A stretch of DNA of 64,000 nucleotides from Anaerotignum faecicola (GTDB taxonomy: Bacteria; Bacillota; Clostridia; Lachnospirales; Anaerotignaceae), in contig NZ_BHVZ01000001.1 of the NCBI RefSeq assembly GCF_003865035.1, positions 930,001 to 994,000 of the forward strand, in the 5' to 3' direction. Positions 51,034 through 60,245 of this stretch are shown here, piece after piece (within the stretch, counting starts at the first letter, position 1; each line of letters starts with the position of its first letter). The notes under the pieces are model-generated. The model ran no database searches. It was not told the origin of the DNA and was given only the letters and a program-made list of their open reading frames with translations. The position numbers and the translations under genes are program-made.

Positions 51034-52629
51034 TTACTGCAGCAGCTGCTTCAAATCCGCCTCCGGAGTCGTGATTGGTGCAATCCCGAAATTCTCCACA
51101 AGGTACTGCAGCACATTGGGCGAAACAAATGCCGGCAAAGTCGGGCCAAGGCGAATGTTCTTGATGCCCAAATACAGCAGGGTCAGCAGGATACACACCG
51201 CCTTCTGCTCATACCAGGAAAGCACCATGGACAGCGGCAAATCATTCACGCCGCAGCCGAACGCATCGGCAAGCGCAACGGCAATCTGAATCGCACTGTA
51301 AGCATCATTGCACTGCCCGATATCCATCAGACGGGGCAGACCGCCAATGGTGCCAAGGTCAAGGTCATTGAAGCGGTATTTGCCACAGGCAAGCGTCAGC
51401 ACAACCGTATCCGCAGGGGTCTGCTTTACAAACTCCGTATAATAATTGCGCCCGGGACGTGCCCCATCGCAGCCTGCAACAAGGAAGAAATGTCTGATTG
51501 CGCCGGCTTTCACTGCCTCGATGACCTTATCCGCCACCCCAAGCACCGTGCCGCGGGCAAAGCCTGTCATCACTGTATTGCCGCCATTGATGCCTGTAAG
51601 CATCCTATCCTCGGCATAACCGCCCAGCTCCAGTGCCTTTTCGATCACAGGGGTGAAGTCCTTATCCGCGCCGATATGCGTCATTTCGGGATAGGATACC
51701 ACCTCTGTGGTGAATACGCGGTCGGCATAGCTTGCCTTCGGCGGCATCAGGCAGTTGGTGGTAAACAGCACCGGCGCAGGCAGCTCTGCAAATTCCTTCT
51801 GCTGATTCTGCCATGCTGTGCCGAAGTTGCCCTTGAGATGCGCATATTTTTTCAATTCGGGATAACCATGTGCAGGCAGCATTTCGCCATGGGTATAAAT
51901 ATTGATACCCCTGCCCTCGGTCTGCTCCAGCAGTAGCTTGAGATCATGCAGATCGTGACCGGAAATCACAATAAACGGCCCCTTTTCCACAGTCAGCGGA
52001 ACGGTAACAGGTGCCGGCGTGCCGTAGCTTTCGGTATTTGCCTGATCCAGAAGCGCCATGCACTTGAGGTTTTTCTCACCGACCTCCATCACGATGGGCA
52101 GCAGCTCCTCCATGCCCCAATCCTCGCCGACAGCAAAAAGCGCCTTTGCGAAGAAATCGTTCACCGCATCATCGGTATAGCCCAGCACCAGGGCATGATG
52201 CGCATAGGCCGCCATGCCGCGCACCCCGAACAGAATCAGGGATTTCAGGCTGCGGATATCCTCCTGCGCATTCCAGAGATTCGTCATATCGTAATCGGCA
52301 GCGCGACCGCACGGAGCAGCACAGTCCGAACAGTCGGGCACAAGCCTTGCCTTTTCCGCATGTACGCGGTCAATCAGCTCGCGCAGTGTCTTTTCGTTGA
52401 AGCTTACATTTGTAACGGTGGTAAATAATCCCTCAATCATCAGCCGCCATGTGCCGTCATTCACATCGGGGGCATTGTCCGTTGCGCGCGCAAGCCCAAT
52501 CAGCGCCCCTGTCAGCTCATCCTGCAGCTGTGCCACATCAGCAGTTTTGCCGCAAACGCCTGCATTTCCCATACAGCCGGTACATCCTGCCGTCTGCTCA
52601 CACTGAAAACAAAACATTTTGTTGCCCAT
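51034..52629 (-). CDS. hcp: Hybrid cluster protein (hydroxylamine reductase)
   Basis: ATG 52629 (MGNKMFCFQCEQTAGCTGC) with GAGGG eight bases upstream gives about 531 residues. The N-terminal Cys motif CFQCEQTAGCTGCMGNAGVC binds the 4Fe-4S cluster; GHDLHDLKLLLEQTEGRGIN, TTNCLMPP, VAGCDGARPGRNYY and ACGKYRFN provide the hybrid-cluster ligands. Hcp removes nitric oxide or hydroxylamine in anaerobes. It lies downstream of a ferredoxin gene and a divergent Crp/Fnr regulator, its usual control. Confidence 0.95.
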   Translation of the reverse strand: MGNKMFCFQCEQTAGCTGCMGNAGVCGKTADVAQLQDELTGALIGLARATDNAPDVNDGTWRLMIEGLFTTVTNVSFNEKTLRELIDRVHAEKARLVPDCSDCAAPCGRAADYDMTNLWNAQEDIRSLKSLILFGVRGMAAYAHHALVLGYTDDAVNDFFAKALFAVGEDWGMEELLPIVMEVGEKNLKCMALLDQANTESYGTPAPVTVPLTVEKGPFIVISGHDLHDLKLLLEQTEGRGINIYTHGEMLPAHGYPELKKYAHLKGNFGTAWQNQQKEFAELPAPVLFTTNCLMPPKASYADRVFTTEVVSYPEMTHIGADKDFTPVIEKALELGGYAEDRMLTGINGGNTVMTGFARGTVLGVADKVIEAVKAGAIRHFFLVAGCDGARPGRNYYTEFVKQTPADTVVLTLACGKYRFNDLDLGTIGGLPRLMDIGQCNDAYSAIQIAVALADAFGCGVNDLPLSMVLSWYEQKAVCILLTLLYLGIKNIRLGPTLPAFVSPNVLQYLVENFGIAPITTPEADLKQLLQ

Positions 52630-52661
52630 TTGAAACCCTCGCTTTCTTCTTTGTCCTCTTT

Positions 52662-53378
52662 TTAATCCAGAATTCTGCCATCTGTGGAGATGGTCACAAC
52701 CTGCCATGGAATAAATTTCCCACTCTGCTGTAATGCCGTTTTTGCCGCAAATTCCAGACCGCCGCAGCAAGGAACCTCCATGCGGACAATGGTGACGCTT
52801 TTGATATCATTCTCACGAATGATTTCGGTCAGCTTCTCGGAATAATCCACACTGTCCAGCTTCGGACAGCCCACAAGGGTGATATGTCCCTTGATGAATT
52901 TTTCGTGGAAGGCGGCATAGGCATACGCGGTGCAGTCTGCGGCAATCAGCAGCTTTGCGCCGTCAAAATACGGTGCGCGTGCAGGAACCAGCTTAATCTG
53001 CACAGGCCACTGGGACAGGCGGCTGACCGCCTCTGTATTGCAAGCCGCGGCGGATTCTTCGTGTGCGATTGTTCTGGACTGACTTCCCGGACATCCGCAG
53101 GGAAGTGTCATCCCTTCTGTCTGCATTTTTTCCTGTAGCCTTCTGCGCTTATTTTCCTCCACTGCCTTTTCATCATACGCTGCCGCTTCGCGCTCCACAA
53201 AGGTAATCGCGGCAGTGGGGCAGGTAGGCAGGCAATCGCCCAGACCATCGCAGTAGTCATCGCGCATCAGCTGCGCCTTCCCGTTTACCATAGCGATTGC
53301 GCCTTCGTGACAAGCGGCGGCACAGGCACCGCAGCCATTGCATTTATTCTGATCAATTTCAATGATTCTTCTTTTCAC
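52662..53378 (-). CDS. Ferredoxin-type 4Fe-4S protein, Hcp partner
   Basis: The 238-residue protein begins MKRRIIEIDQNKCNGCGACA and carries two 4Fe-4S motifs (CNGCGACAAACHEG; CDGLGDCLPTCP). The C-terminal half has a conserved LPCGCPG, an ADCTAYAYAAFHEKFIKGH segment and PCCGGLEFA. It likely supplies electrons to Hcp, 32 bases downstream. Such pairs are common in Clostridia. Confidence 0.88.
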   Translation of the reverse strand: MKRRIIEIDQNKCNGCGACAAACHEGAIAMVNGKAQLMRDDYCDGLGDCLPTCPTAAITFVEREAAAYDEKAVEENKRRRLQEKMQTEGMTLPCGCPGSQSRTIAHEESAAACNTEAVSRLSQWPVQIKLVPARAPYFDGAKLLIAADCTAYAYAAFHEKFIKGHITLVGCPKLDSVDYSEKLTEIIRENDIKSVTIVRMEVPCCGGLEFAAKTALQQSGKFIPWQVVTISTDGRILD

Positions 53379-53407
53379 AATAAAAACCTCCTTGCTTTTT
53401 TGTTTTC

Positions 53408-53444
53408 ATTATAGTATGCTAAATTCAACAAGTCTGTTGAATTT
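53408..53444. promoter_or_regulatory. Palindromic operator and hcp promoter
   Basis: AAATTCAACA-AGTC-TGTTGAATTT (53421-53444) is a perfect ten-pair palindrome of the Crp/Fnr type between divergent genes. A minus-strand -10 box TATAAT lies at 53408-53413. The adjacent Crp/Fnr regulator is the likely ligand of this site. Confidence 0.7.
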
Positions 53445-53464
53445 TCAACGAAAAGAGGGTTTTT

Positions 53465-54127
53465 ATGAAAGAATTTTTTCCCATCATCCGTTCCTCTCAG
53501 CTTTTTTCGGGCGTTTCCGAGGAGGAACTGACCGCAATGCTCTCCTGTCTGGAAACAAGAAGGGAAAGCTTCCCCAAGGATGCCCTGCTGCTGCGCATTG
53601 GGGATACGGCAGATGCCATCGGTCTGGTGCTGTCCGGCAGTATTCTAATCATACAGGAGGACATCTGGGGCAACCGCAACATCATTTCCAAGGCAGGGGT
53701 GGGGCAGACCTTTGCCGCCGCCTATGCCTGCGCGCCCGGCTCTGTGCTGAATGTAAGCGTTGTAGCAGAAACGGCTGTTACGGTGCTGTATTTGAACATA
53801 AAGCGTGTGCTGCATGTGTGCTCCTCCGCCTGCACGCATCATAACCATATCATCCGAAATCTGCTTGGCGAGCTGGCAGAGAAAAACCTGCGCTTCAGCG
53901 AAAAGCTGACCCACATGGGGCAGCGCACAACGCGCGCAAAGCTGATGTCCTATTTTTCCGCAGAGGCACAGCGGCTCGGAAAATATGAATTCGATATTCC
54001 ATTTTCCAGACAGCAGCTTGCGGATTACCTCGCGGTGGAGCGCAGCGGACTTTCGCTGGAGCTTGGGAAAATGCGGGATGAGGGTCTGCTGGATTTTCAT
54101 AAAAACCATTTCGTTTTGAAGGTATAA
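53465..54127 (+). CDS. Crp/Fnr family transcriptional regulator
   Basis: The 220-residue protein has a cyclic-nucleotide-binding-like beta barrel (residues 12-120: LFSGVSEEELTAMLSC, DAIGLVLSGSILIIQED) and a C-terminal winged helix (FDIPFSRQQLADYLAVERSG, near residue 180). No N-terminal FNR cysteine cluster is seen. It is divergent from the ferredoxin-hcp operon and probably controls it in response to nitrosative stress; that is inference from context. Confidence 0.9.
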   Translation: MKEFFPIIRSSQLFSGVSEEELTAMLSCLETRRESFPKDALLLRIGDTADAIGLVLSGSILIIQEDIWGNRNIISKAGVGQTFAAAYACAPGSVLNVSVVAETAVTVLYLNIKRVLHVCSSACTHHNHIIRNLLGELAEKNLRFSEKLTHMGQRTTRAKLMSYFSAEAQRLGKYEFDIPFSRQQLADYLAVERSGLSLELGKMRDEGLLDFHKNHFVLKV

Positions 54128-54135
54128 CGCCAATA

Positions 54136-54176
54136 AAAAAGCAGAAACTCCTTTTTCGCAGGAGCTTCTGCTTTTT
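54136..54176. terminator. Bidirectional terminator
   Basis: AAAAAGCAGAAaCTCCT pairs with AGGAGcTTCTGCTTTTT. It lies between the converging regulator and SLH protein genes. Confidence 0.88.
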
Positions 54177-54182
54177 GTTTGC

Positions 54183-56501
54183 TTATTTCATTCCGTTTTC
54201 AACGAAGCGGTGGAGCATCGCCGCAATCTCGGCACGCGTAGCAGTGCCATTCGGATAAAGGAGATTGCTGTCGCCCTTTACAAGGCCGATATTCACCGCC
54301 CACGCCATCGCGCCCATCGCATAATCGGAAATGCTCTCGTAATCGTCGAACTCCCGAATTGCCATGCCGCCCTGTGTGGTATCATAGCCCTTATACTGCG
54401 CGTAGCGATAGAAAATCGCCGCAAGCTGTTCACGGGTAATCGGATCATTCGGGGCAAAGCTGCTGTTGTCGTAGCCGCCCATAATGCCGTTTTGCTGTGC
54501 CCATGTCACCGCATCATAAAACCATGCCGTACCGGAGCCACGCACAACATCGGCAAAGCTGTTTTCTCCCTCGACAGCAGGGCTGCCCTCCATGCGGTAG
54601 AAAATTACCGCAATCTGCGCACGGGTGGTGTTCGCATAGGGTGCAAAGGCTGCCGCATCCATGCCGGACATCAGACCCTTTTCGTAGCTAAACAAAACAT
54701 CCCGATAAAACCAATCGCCTGCATTGACATCCGCAAAGGGATTCTTCACTGCGTCCGGCTCTCTCTTTTTCCAGTCTGCATAAACCGTTTTGCTGCCGCT
54801 CAGCTTGATTTCCGTAATCCTCTGCGTCAAATCCTTGTCGGCATACCAGCCGCCGAAGTCATAGCCGTCGCGCATCGGGGTATAGGCGGAAAGGTCAAGC
54901 GTTTTGCCGCGAGCGGCGCGGATTGCCTGCATGCTGCCGCCGCCGTTGGTTTCAAAGGTCAGCGTGTAGTAGGTCGTGCCGCCGCCACCGCCACCGCTGC
55001 CGCTACTGCTTGAACTGCCGCCACTCGAACTCCCGCCGCTTGGACTGTCGCCGCTGTCTTTTTTCGGAATACTCTCACCTGTCGCAATCTTGGTCTTGCA
55101 CCCCTTACAGTAGGTGTCACCCGTATAGCCGTCCGCACTGGTGGTGGCCTCAACTCTGCCGCGCACCTCAGTGCCGCCCGTATGATTGCTTGCGTTTAAT
55201 TCGCCGTAGGCTGCATTGCAGATTTCGCAGACAGCCTTCTCCGTACAGGTAGCCGTACCGCCGGAACAGTTGCCCGTTTCGGTGTGACTGCTGTTGTTCA
55301 AGCAGATGTGGGTATGCGTCCCATTGCCGTTGGAAGTCCATTTGCCCCATTCGTGGATACATACTATCGGAGGTTCGGGGTCCGGTATCACTATGATCAG
55401 TGTCCAGTTGGCGTAAAGCACCACATCCTCCGTAACAGGGAAAACGTCACCCGGGCAGCCCGCTTTCTTTCCGTCAGAACTCTCCAGTGCCCAATATTCA
55501 AAAGCAGCCGTATCATATGTAAAGCCACAATCCGGAAGGGTATAATCTCCGGATGTCCCAACCGGTTGCATGTAGCCAGATGCGTTACCGCCGTCAAAAG
55601 AAACGGTGTAATTTTCGCCCTGTACATTCCACGCACCCCATGCCCCATTTGGATTGCTTTTAAAATTGTCCTTATACCCGTCAGGAACATATATCACTCG
55701 ATTCTCGGGCCAGGAATCCCCATACTCATAAAATACGAATAATCCAAAGTTGATTTCATACGAATTCTTCCAATGGGTATGAACCTCCGTAAGTCTTGTG
55801 CATCCAATAAATGCGAACGATCCCACAGAATTGACGCTGTCAGGAATATCAATTTGCGTAAGGGCAGTACAGCCCTGAAAAGCAGAATCCCCTATCTTCT
55901 TGACTGTTTTGGAAATATGTACCTCGGCAAGTTCCGAGCATCCACGAAATGCGCTTTTACCAATATTGGTCACGCCTTCCTCTATAATTACCTTTTTAAT
56001 CTTTTGCTTTTCGTTCTCCCACGGGCAAACCGGATAGCCAGCACCTCCAAAATCAGGCATTTCACCCTCACCTGATATGGTAAGCGTCCAGTCCGTAAGC
56101 ACCCCGTCCTCGTATTGGCTGATCATCCATTCAACATCTGTTCCGGGAATAGGTATAGGGACACCCAAAAACGGCCCATATAGCACAGCAGCAACTTTCC
56201 TATAACGTGATGTATCAAGTTTCCTCTGTTCCTCGGCGGTAAGCTGCTGCATTGCATCTACAACGGCTTGAAACTGCGTCCTCACTTCCTCAATATTATC
56301 GTCATTGATATCTTTCGCATCCGGCAAAGCGTTAATCATAGCCTGTACGCTTTCCACAGTAACGACTTCCTTTGTATTTGACAGGGTAATCATTTCCTCC
56401 TCCTGCTCCGTTTCTGCCGCCGATACCGGCACAGAAGCCGTAGAAAACAGGAAGCAGGTGCAAAGCAGTGCCGTGTAAATCCGTTTTCTTTGTTTTTTCA
56501 T
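54183..56501 (-). CDS. BspA-like surface protein with SLH anchor
   Basis: The 772-residue protein has a signal peptide (MKKQRKRIYTALLCTCFLFS), a helical N-terminal region, BspA leucine-rich repeats (about 165-250: KKVIIEEGVTNIGKSAFRGC), an InlB repeat, a His/Cys-containing region (HEWGKWTSNGNGTHTHIC), a Ser/Gly linker, a second InlB repeat (GYDFGGWYADKDLTQRITEI) and three C-terminal SLH domains (FADVNAGDWFYRDVLFSYEK and similar). SLH domains bind wall polymers, so the protein is an S-layer-associated adhesin-like molecule. The ligand is unknown. Confidence 0.9.
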   Translation of the reverse strand: MKKQRKRIYTALLCTCFLFSTASVPVSAAETEQEEEMITLSNTKEVVTVESVQAMINALPDAKDINDDNIEEVRTQFQAVVDAMQQLTAEEQRKLDTSRYRKVAAVLYGPFLGVPIPIPGTDVEWMISQYEDGVLTDWTLTISGEGEMPDFGGAGYPVCPWENEKQKIKKVIIEEGVTNIGKSAFRGCSELAEVHISKTVKKIGDSAFQGCTALTQIDIPDSVNSVGSFAFIGCTRLTEVHTHWKNSYEINFGLFVFYEYGDSWPENRVIYVPDGYKDNFKSNPNGAWGAWNVQGENYTVSFDGGNASGYMQPVGTSGDYTLPDCGFTYDTAAFEYWALESSDGKKAGCPGDVFPVTEDVVLYANWTLIIVIPDPEPPIVCIHEWGKWTSNGNGTHTHICLNNSSHTETGNCSGGTATCTEKAVCEICNAAYGELNASNHTGGTEVRGRVEATTSADGYTGDTYCKGCKTKIATGESIPKKDSGDSPSGGSSSGGSSSSSGSGGGGGGTTYYTLTFETNGGGSMQAIRAARGKTLDLSAYTPMRDGYDFGGWYADKDLTQRITEIKLSGSKTVYADWKKREPDAVKNPFADVNAGDWFYRDVLFSYEKGLMSGMDAAAFAPYANTTRAQIAVIFYRMEGSPAVEGENSFADVVRGSGTAWFYDAVTWAQQNGIMGGYDNSSFAPNDPITREQLAAIFYRYAQYKGYDTTQGGMAIREFDDYESISDYAMGAMAWAVNIGLVKGDSNLLYPNGTATRAEIAAMLHRFVENGMK

Positions 56502-56636
56502 TCGTTTTTCCTCCCTCCATTGCTGTCATGTCATTTCCTTTTCCGTGTCCCGCTCCTTCCTTTTTTCTGCGCCATGCAGACACCGCAGAAAGAGCCTTTC
56601 ACTTATATAGGTACAAAAAAACAGAAAAACTCTCAC

Positions 56637-57272
56637 CTAAAAATCAAATTTTTTTAAAAAAAATAAAAAAATCAGCTTGCCTGCCGCCAGAATCCCCACA
56701 GGCAAAAGATACGCAATATACTGCGCTGTGCCGCCGTAGGCAATCAGCAGGTTATAAATTGCATGAAAGGTAATCGCCGCCCCAAGCAGTCCGCAGGTTC
56801 CGGCAATTTTCAGCCACGTCCGCCGCCACACATACGCAAGCCCGCCGCCGACGATGGCTCCGCAAATGACATGCATTGCTCCCGTTCCGATGCCGCGGAA
56901 GAAAATAAAGGAGAAATGCGCGGCTCCGTTTTGAATCAGATAGCAAATATTTTCAAAGGTAGCAAAGGAAAGCGCAGTAATCACTGCGGCAATCCCAATC
57001 TGCCGCGCCTTCGGCTCAAATACCAAAAGATAAAAGAGCAGCGGCAGCAGCTTCATCCCCTCCTCCACCACAGGCGCAATCTCCACAGTGGCGGCAAAGG
57101 CATCCGCCCCATACAGCGCGGCGAGAAAGGTATTGAGATATGCAGAAAGCAGGCACATCCCCATTCCCGCAAAGCAGAACAGAAAAGCCCCTGTATGCCG
57201 TTTTCCCATGCACAGGGCGGCAATCAGCAGAGGTGATGCCATACAGATAAAAATATTTTCCATATATGTCAT
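56637..57272 (-). CDS. prsW: PrsW family intramembrane protease
   Basis: The 211-residue membrane protein has the PrsW motifs APVVEEGMKLLPLL (EExxK), SFATFENICYLI and GTGAMHVICGAIVGG plus a later His (FHAIYNLLI). These are the proposed metal-binding residues. PrsW cleaves anti-sigma factors in Bacilli. The start overlaps the upstream gene by four bases (or ATG 57263). Here it ends an operon that begins with a sigma factor. Confidence 0.85.
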   Translation of the reverse strand: MTYMENIFICMASPLLIAALCMGKRHTGAFLFCFAGMGMCLLSAYLNTFLAALYGADAFAATVEIAPVVEEGMKLLPLLFYLLVFEPKARQIGIAAVITALSFATFENICYLIQNGAAHFSFIFFRGIGTGAMHVICGAIVGGGLAYVWRRTWLKIAGTCGLLGAAITFHAIYNLLIAYGGTAQYIAYLLPVGILAAGKLIFLFFLKKFDF

Positions 57273-57895
57273 GCCTGCACCGCCCTTCCCGTGGCAGGCA
57301 GCAGCGCGAATATGCAGCCCGTCAGCAGAACATCAAACCCATAATAGAGAAAGAAAGCCGAATCCCCCTGCCGGAAGCAGCCGGAAGTCCAAAGGATATA
57401 TTCCGCCGCCACATAGCACAGCACCCCGATATGGAAATATCGCAGCTGCCGTGCCGCTCCCGTCTGCGTTCGCGCGTAAGTAAGCCCCCGTATCGCATGA
57501 TAGGAAACAGCAATCATCATGCCGCACCAAAGCAGATTCGAGAGAACATCCCCAAAGGTGCAGTAAAATATACATAAGGGAACGCCTATCAGAAAGGCAA
57601 TCCGCGCCCTTCGGCACACAAAGCCTCTTTCCTCCGCAGAGGAAAGGGAGTATTGCAAAATAGAAAGAAAAATAACGCTTGCCACCCAGCCAAACTCCGA
57701 TACATAAAAAACCTGCGGCGTTTTTGAGAACAGAAACAGATACAGCGTCCAGTACAGGGAGCCGAGCGCAAAACAGCCATAAAAGCAGGTCAGCAGAAAA
57801 TACGCCTGCTTTCTGCCCTTCAGATATCGCATCCCGCTCAGGCAAAAGCCCAGCAGGGTAACAGAGAATTGCACAAAGTTATCGGCAAGTTCCAT
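57269..57895 (-). CDS. Multi-pass membrane protein, possible sensor
   Basis: The protein of about 208 residues (ATG 57895, MELADNFVQFSVTLLGFCLS) has seven predicted membrane helices and almost no soluble domain. It resembles 7TM sensory membrane proteins in layout only. It overlaps both neighbours in the sigma/PrsW operon, which suggests a part in signal input. No family is assigned. Confidence 0.65.
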   Translation of the reverse strand: MELADNFVQFSVTLLGFCLSGMRYLKGRKQAYFLLTCFYGCFALGSLYWTLYLFLFSKTPQVFYVSEFGWVASVIFLSILQYSLSSAEERGFVCRRARIAFLIGVPLCIFYCTFGDVLSNLLWCGMMIAVSYHAIRGLTYARTQTGAARQLRYFHIGVLCYVAAEYILWTSGCFRQGDSAFFLYYGFDVLLTGCIFALLPATGRAVQA

Positions 57896-58247
57896 TCGCA
57901 TTGTCCCCCTTTTGCTCCTCCGACTGTTCGTCCTTATGTAGCAGGCAGATACGGAAGCACGCGATTGTCACACACACACCAAGGACAAAGGCGAGCAGTC
58001 CGGTCACGATATATCCAAGCGCAGCACTGCCGCCCAGCATTGTTGCCGCTGTTCCAAAGCCGGAGGACATGCCCGGCTCCATTCGATTGACCACATCGGG
58101 CATAAAAAGAGAAACCCCAACGATTACCGCAAGGCACGCCGCCACGCCGAAAACGGCGGCAATCCGTTCCTGCTGCTGCCTTCTCCGACGCTCCTTTTCC
58201 GCAATCCGCCGTTTTACCTCTGCAATTCGTTCCTCATGACTCCGCAT
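57879..58247 (-). CDS. Small two-helix membrane protein, candidate anti-sigma factor
   Basis: The 122-residue protein has an N-terminal cytoplasmic coiled helix (MRSHEERIAEVKRRIAEKER), a first membrane helix (VFGVAACLAVIVGVSLF), a short outer loop and a second helix (GYIVTGLLAFVLGVCVTIAC). It overlaps the sigma gene by 14 bases. The position and topology fit a membrane anti-sigma factor, but no zinc or RsiW motif is present. Confidence 0.6.
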   Translation of the reverse strand: MRSHEERIAEVKRRIAEKERRRRQQQERIAAVFGVAACLAVIVGVSLFMPDVVNRMEPGMSSGFGTAATMLGGSAALGYIVTGLLAFVLGVCVTIACFRICLLHKDEQSEEQKGDNANGTCR

Positions 58248-58782
58248 TTGTGATTCCCTCCCGTTCCAGTAATCCGCGCAGACGGCCCTTGCCCCGATAC
58301 ACCATATTGGTAATCTGCTTCTCGCTTTTCCCCATGACCTCAGCAGCCTGCAAATAGCTCATGCCCTCAAAATAGACCAGATAAAGCGCCTCTCGGTAAT
58401 CCGGATTTAACGCAGCCATGCAGAAATGCAGAATCCGATCCCGCTCCTTTGTGCGGACAACCTCCTCCACCAGTGTCTGTCCGTCCGGCTCCTCGGTCAG
58501 GTTATCCAAGCTGAAGAAAAGCCGCCGTCTGCTTTTGCCGCGTAAAGCCATGTGCCGTGCCGCTTTATACAGATAGGCCTTTAAGCCGCCGTCTCGAATA
58601 CGTGGCTTTTTCGTAAATAAATAGGAAAAGACTTCGATCATCAAATCCTCCGCTTCGTGAACGTCATGCAGATAGCCGTTGATATATAAGGTCAGCGGAT
58701 TGCCGTATTTTTTCATCAATGCCACAAGCCCCGCTTCATCGCCGCAAAGATATTGCCTGTAAAGCTCTTCATCCATCGCCAT
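58234..58782 (-). CDS. ECF-type sigma factor
   Basis: ATG 58782 (MAMDEELYRQYLCGDEAGLV) has GGAAG about nine bases upstream; 182 residues. Region 2 (YLHDVHEAEDLMIEVFSYLF) and region 4 (ALYLVYFEGMSYLQAAEVMG, KQITNMVYRGKGRL) are clear. It starts a four-gene overlapping operon with two membrane proteins and PrsW. Confidence 0.88.
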   Translation of the reverse strand: MAMDEELYRQYLCGDEAGLVALMKKYGNPLTLYINGYLHDVHEAEDLMIEVFSYLFTKKPRIRDGGLKAYLYKAARHMALRGKSRRRLFFSLDNLTEEPDGQTLVEEVVRTKERDRILHFCMAALNPDYREALYLVYFEGMSYLQAAEVMGKSEKQITNMVYRGKGRLRGLLEREGITNAES

Positions 58783-59096
58783 GCCGTTCACTTCCTTTCC
58801 ATCGCATCCTCTCAGCACAGAAAGGCATTGCGCCGCAAAAGGATGTCCTCTGTCTGAAATACTATCTCCAGTATATGCGAACATCCGCATAAATTCAAGA
58901 TTTTCGTCATCAATCGCATCTGCATGCTGTCGGCAGATTTTTCTAAGATGCTCCGATGCGGAAATCTGCATCTTCTCCCCCGATCCCGTCAGAAATCCAT
59001 AAAACCGCGGACTGACTGCAACCAACTTGCTTTTCTCGCAAAAATCCCCTATGATAAGCTTAAATCAGCCATTTTCTCGCAAAGGAGGAACTTTCT

Positions 59097-59537
59097 ATGG
59101 ATAAGGATTTTCTGAAATTTATGTCATTCGTTGCCTTTATGGAAGCGAAAAAGGAAGCGGAACGGGATTGCTCTGCCGAAGATACCGGATGGCAGGATAC
59201 CATCCCTACTATCAGAAGAAAGCCTGATCCTGCCAGGGAAGCGCTTCTTCTCAGCCGCATCCGGATGCCCGAAAAGCCGGTAAACAAAATGGAATCCGGC
59301 GAAAAGGTTTTTATGGGTATCGGCATCATTGGTCTGTTTGATGCCGCTTTCGGTCTCTTTCTGATGGACGCTTTTTATTTTCTTGTCGGGCTTGTTGTCG
59401 GTGTTTCCTTTATCATCATGGCAACCTCAAATGCAAAAAAGAGATATGATGAAAAGCTGGCAGAATATGAGCTGGCACAGAGGGACTTCCCTGCTTATCA
59501 GAGAAAAATGCTCGCTAAGCAGAGGCTCGGAAAATAA
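59097..59537 (+). CDS. Hypothetical membrane protein
   Basis: The 146-residue protein has a polar first half and two membrane helices (VFMGIGIIGLFDAAFGLFLM and FYFLVGLVVGVSFIIMATS), then a basic coiled tail. GGAGG precedes the start. It is divergent from the sigma operon. No family is recognised. Confidence 0.7.
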   Translation: MDKDFLKFMSFVAFMEAKKEAERDCSAEDTGWQDTIPTIRRKPDPAREALLLSRIRMPEKPVNKMESGEKVFMGIGIIGLFDAAFGLFLMDAFYFLVGLVVGVSFIIMATSNAKKRYDEKLAEYELAQRDFPAYQRKMLAKQRLGK

Positions 59538-59563
59538 ACGGAATGATTGGAGGGGATCAGATA

Positions 59564-60217
59564 ATGTCACAAAAAAGGAGTACCCTTCTTATCTGGGCCG
59601 CGGTCATTTTTATTCTCATTGTCACATGCTTGATTACCGACCGCAACAATCTTGCAGAAAGAACGCTTTATTCCTCACAGGAGGAAATGCAGTCCGCCCT
59701 ACAGGATACCTTTGTATATTACACCGCGAGAGGGGAACGACAGGCATGGAGCATCCATGGCGATACCGCAATACAAACCTATGAAAACGGCGCAGTATTT
59801 TCTTATACCATTACGAAATGGCGTCCGCAGCGCGGTGCGCTGACGCTTACGCTGGATACTACAACGCAGAAGGAAAGCCTGTTTGTTTCGCTTGACGGTT
59901 CTCTATTCGATCAGCATAAGCATGTCTTTCGTCGGGAAGAACAGCTTGCCTCCTCCGACAGAAGTGCGAAGCGCAAGCCTGTTTCCGGACAGAATCAGCC
60001 TGCTGCGCAGAATAAACCCTCCGAGCAGAGTAAATCTTCCGAGCAGAGTAAGCCTGCTGAAACAACTCCCACCCCCGTATATACCGCCCCCAAATCGCAG
60101 AAAAAGCCCGAACTGCCCGATTGCGGCGATTATGAAAGCTATGAGGATTTCATGGATGACTGGGATGGCTATATGCCGGATGGCAGTGATGCAGAGGATT
60201 ACTGGGAGGATTGGTAA
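59564..60217 (+). CDS. Hypothetical signal-anchored protein with acidic tail
   Basis: ATG 59564 has GGAGGGG upstream. The 217-residue protein has an N-terminal anchor (STLLIWAAVIFILIVTCLIT), an extracytoplasmic domain, a low-complexity linker with repeats of the form PSEQSK (residues 145-170), and a very acidic, Tyr/Trp-rich end (YEDFMDDWDGYMPDGSDAED). It follows the previous gene by 26 bases. The function is unknown. Confidence 0.65.
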   Translation: MSQKRSTLLIWAAVIFILIVTCLITDRNNLAERTLYSSQEEMQSALQDTFVYYTARGERQAWSIHGDTAIQTYENGAVFSYTITKWRPQRGALTLTLDTTTQKESLFVSLDGSLFDQHKHVFRREEQLASSDRSAKRKPVSGQNQPAAQNKPSEQSKSSEQSKPAETTPTPVYTAPKSQKKPELPDCGDYESYEDFMDDWDGYMPDGSDAEDYWEDW

Positions 60218-60245
60218 GAACGGTATGCAGAAAGGGAGTATGCAC

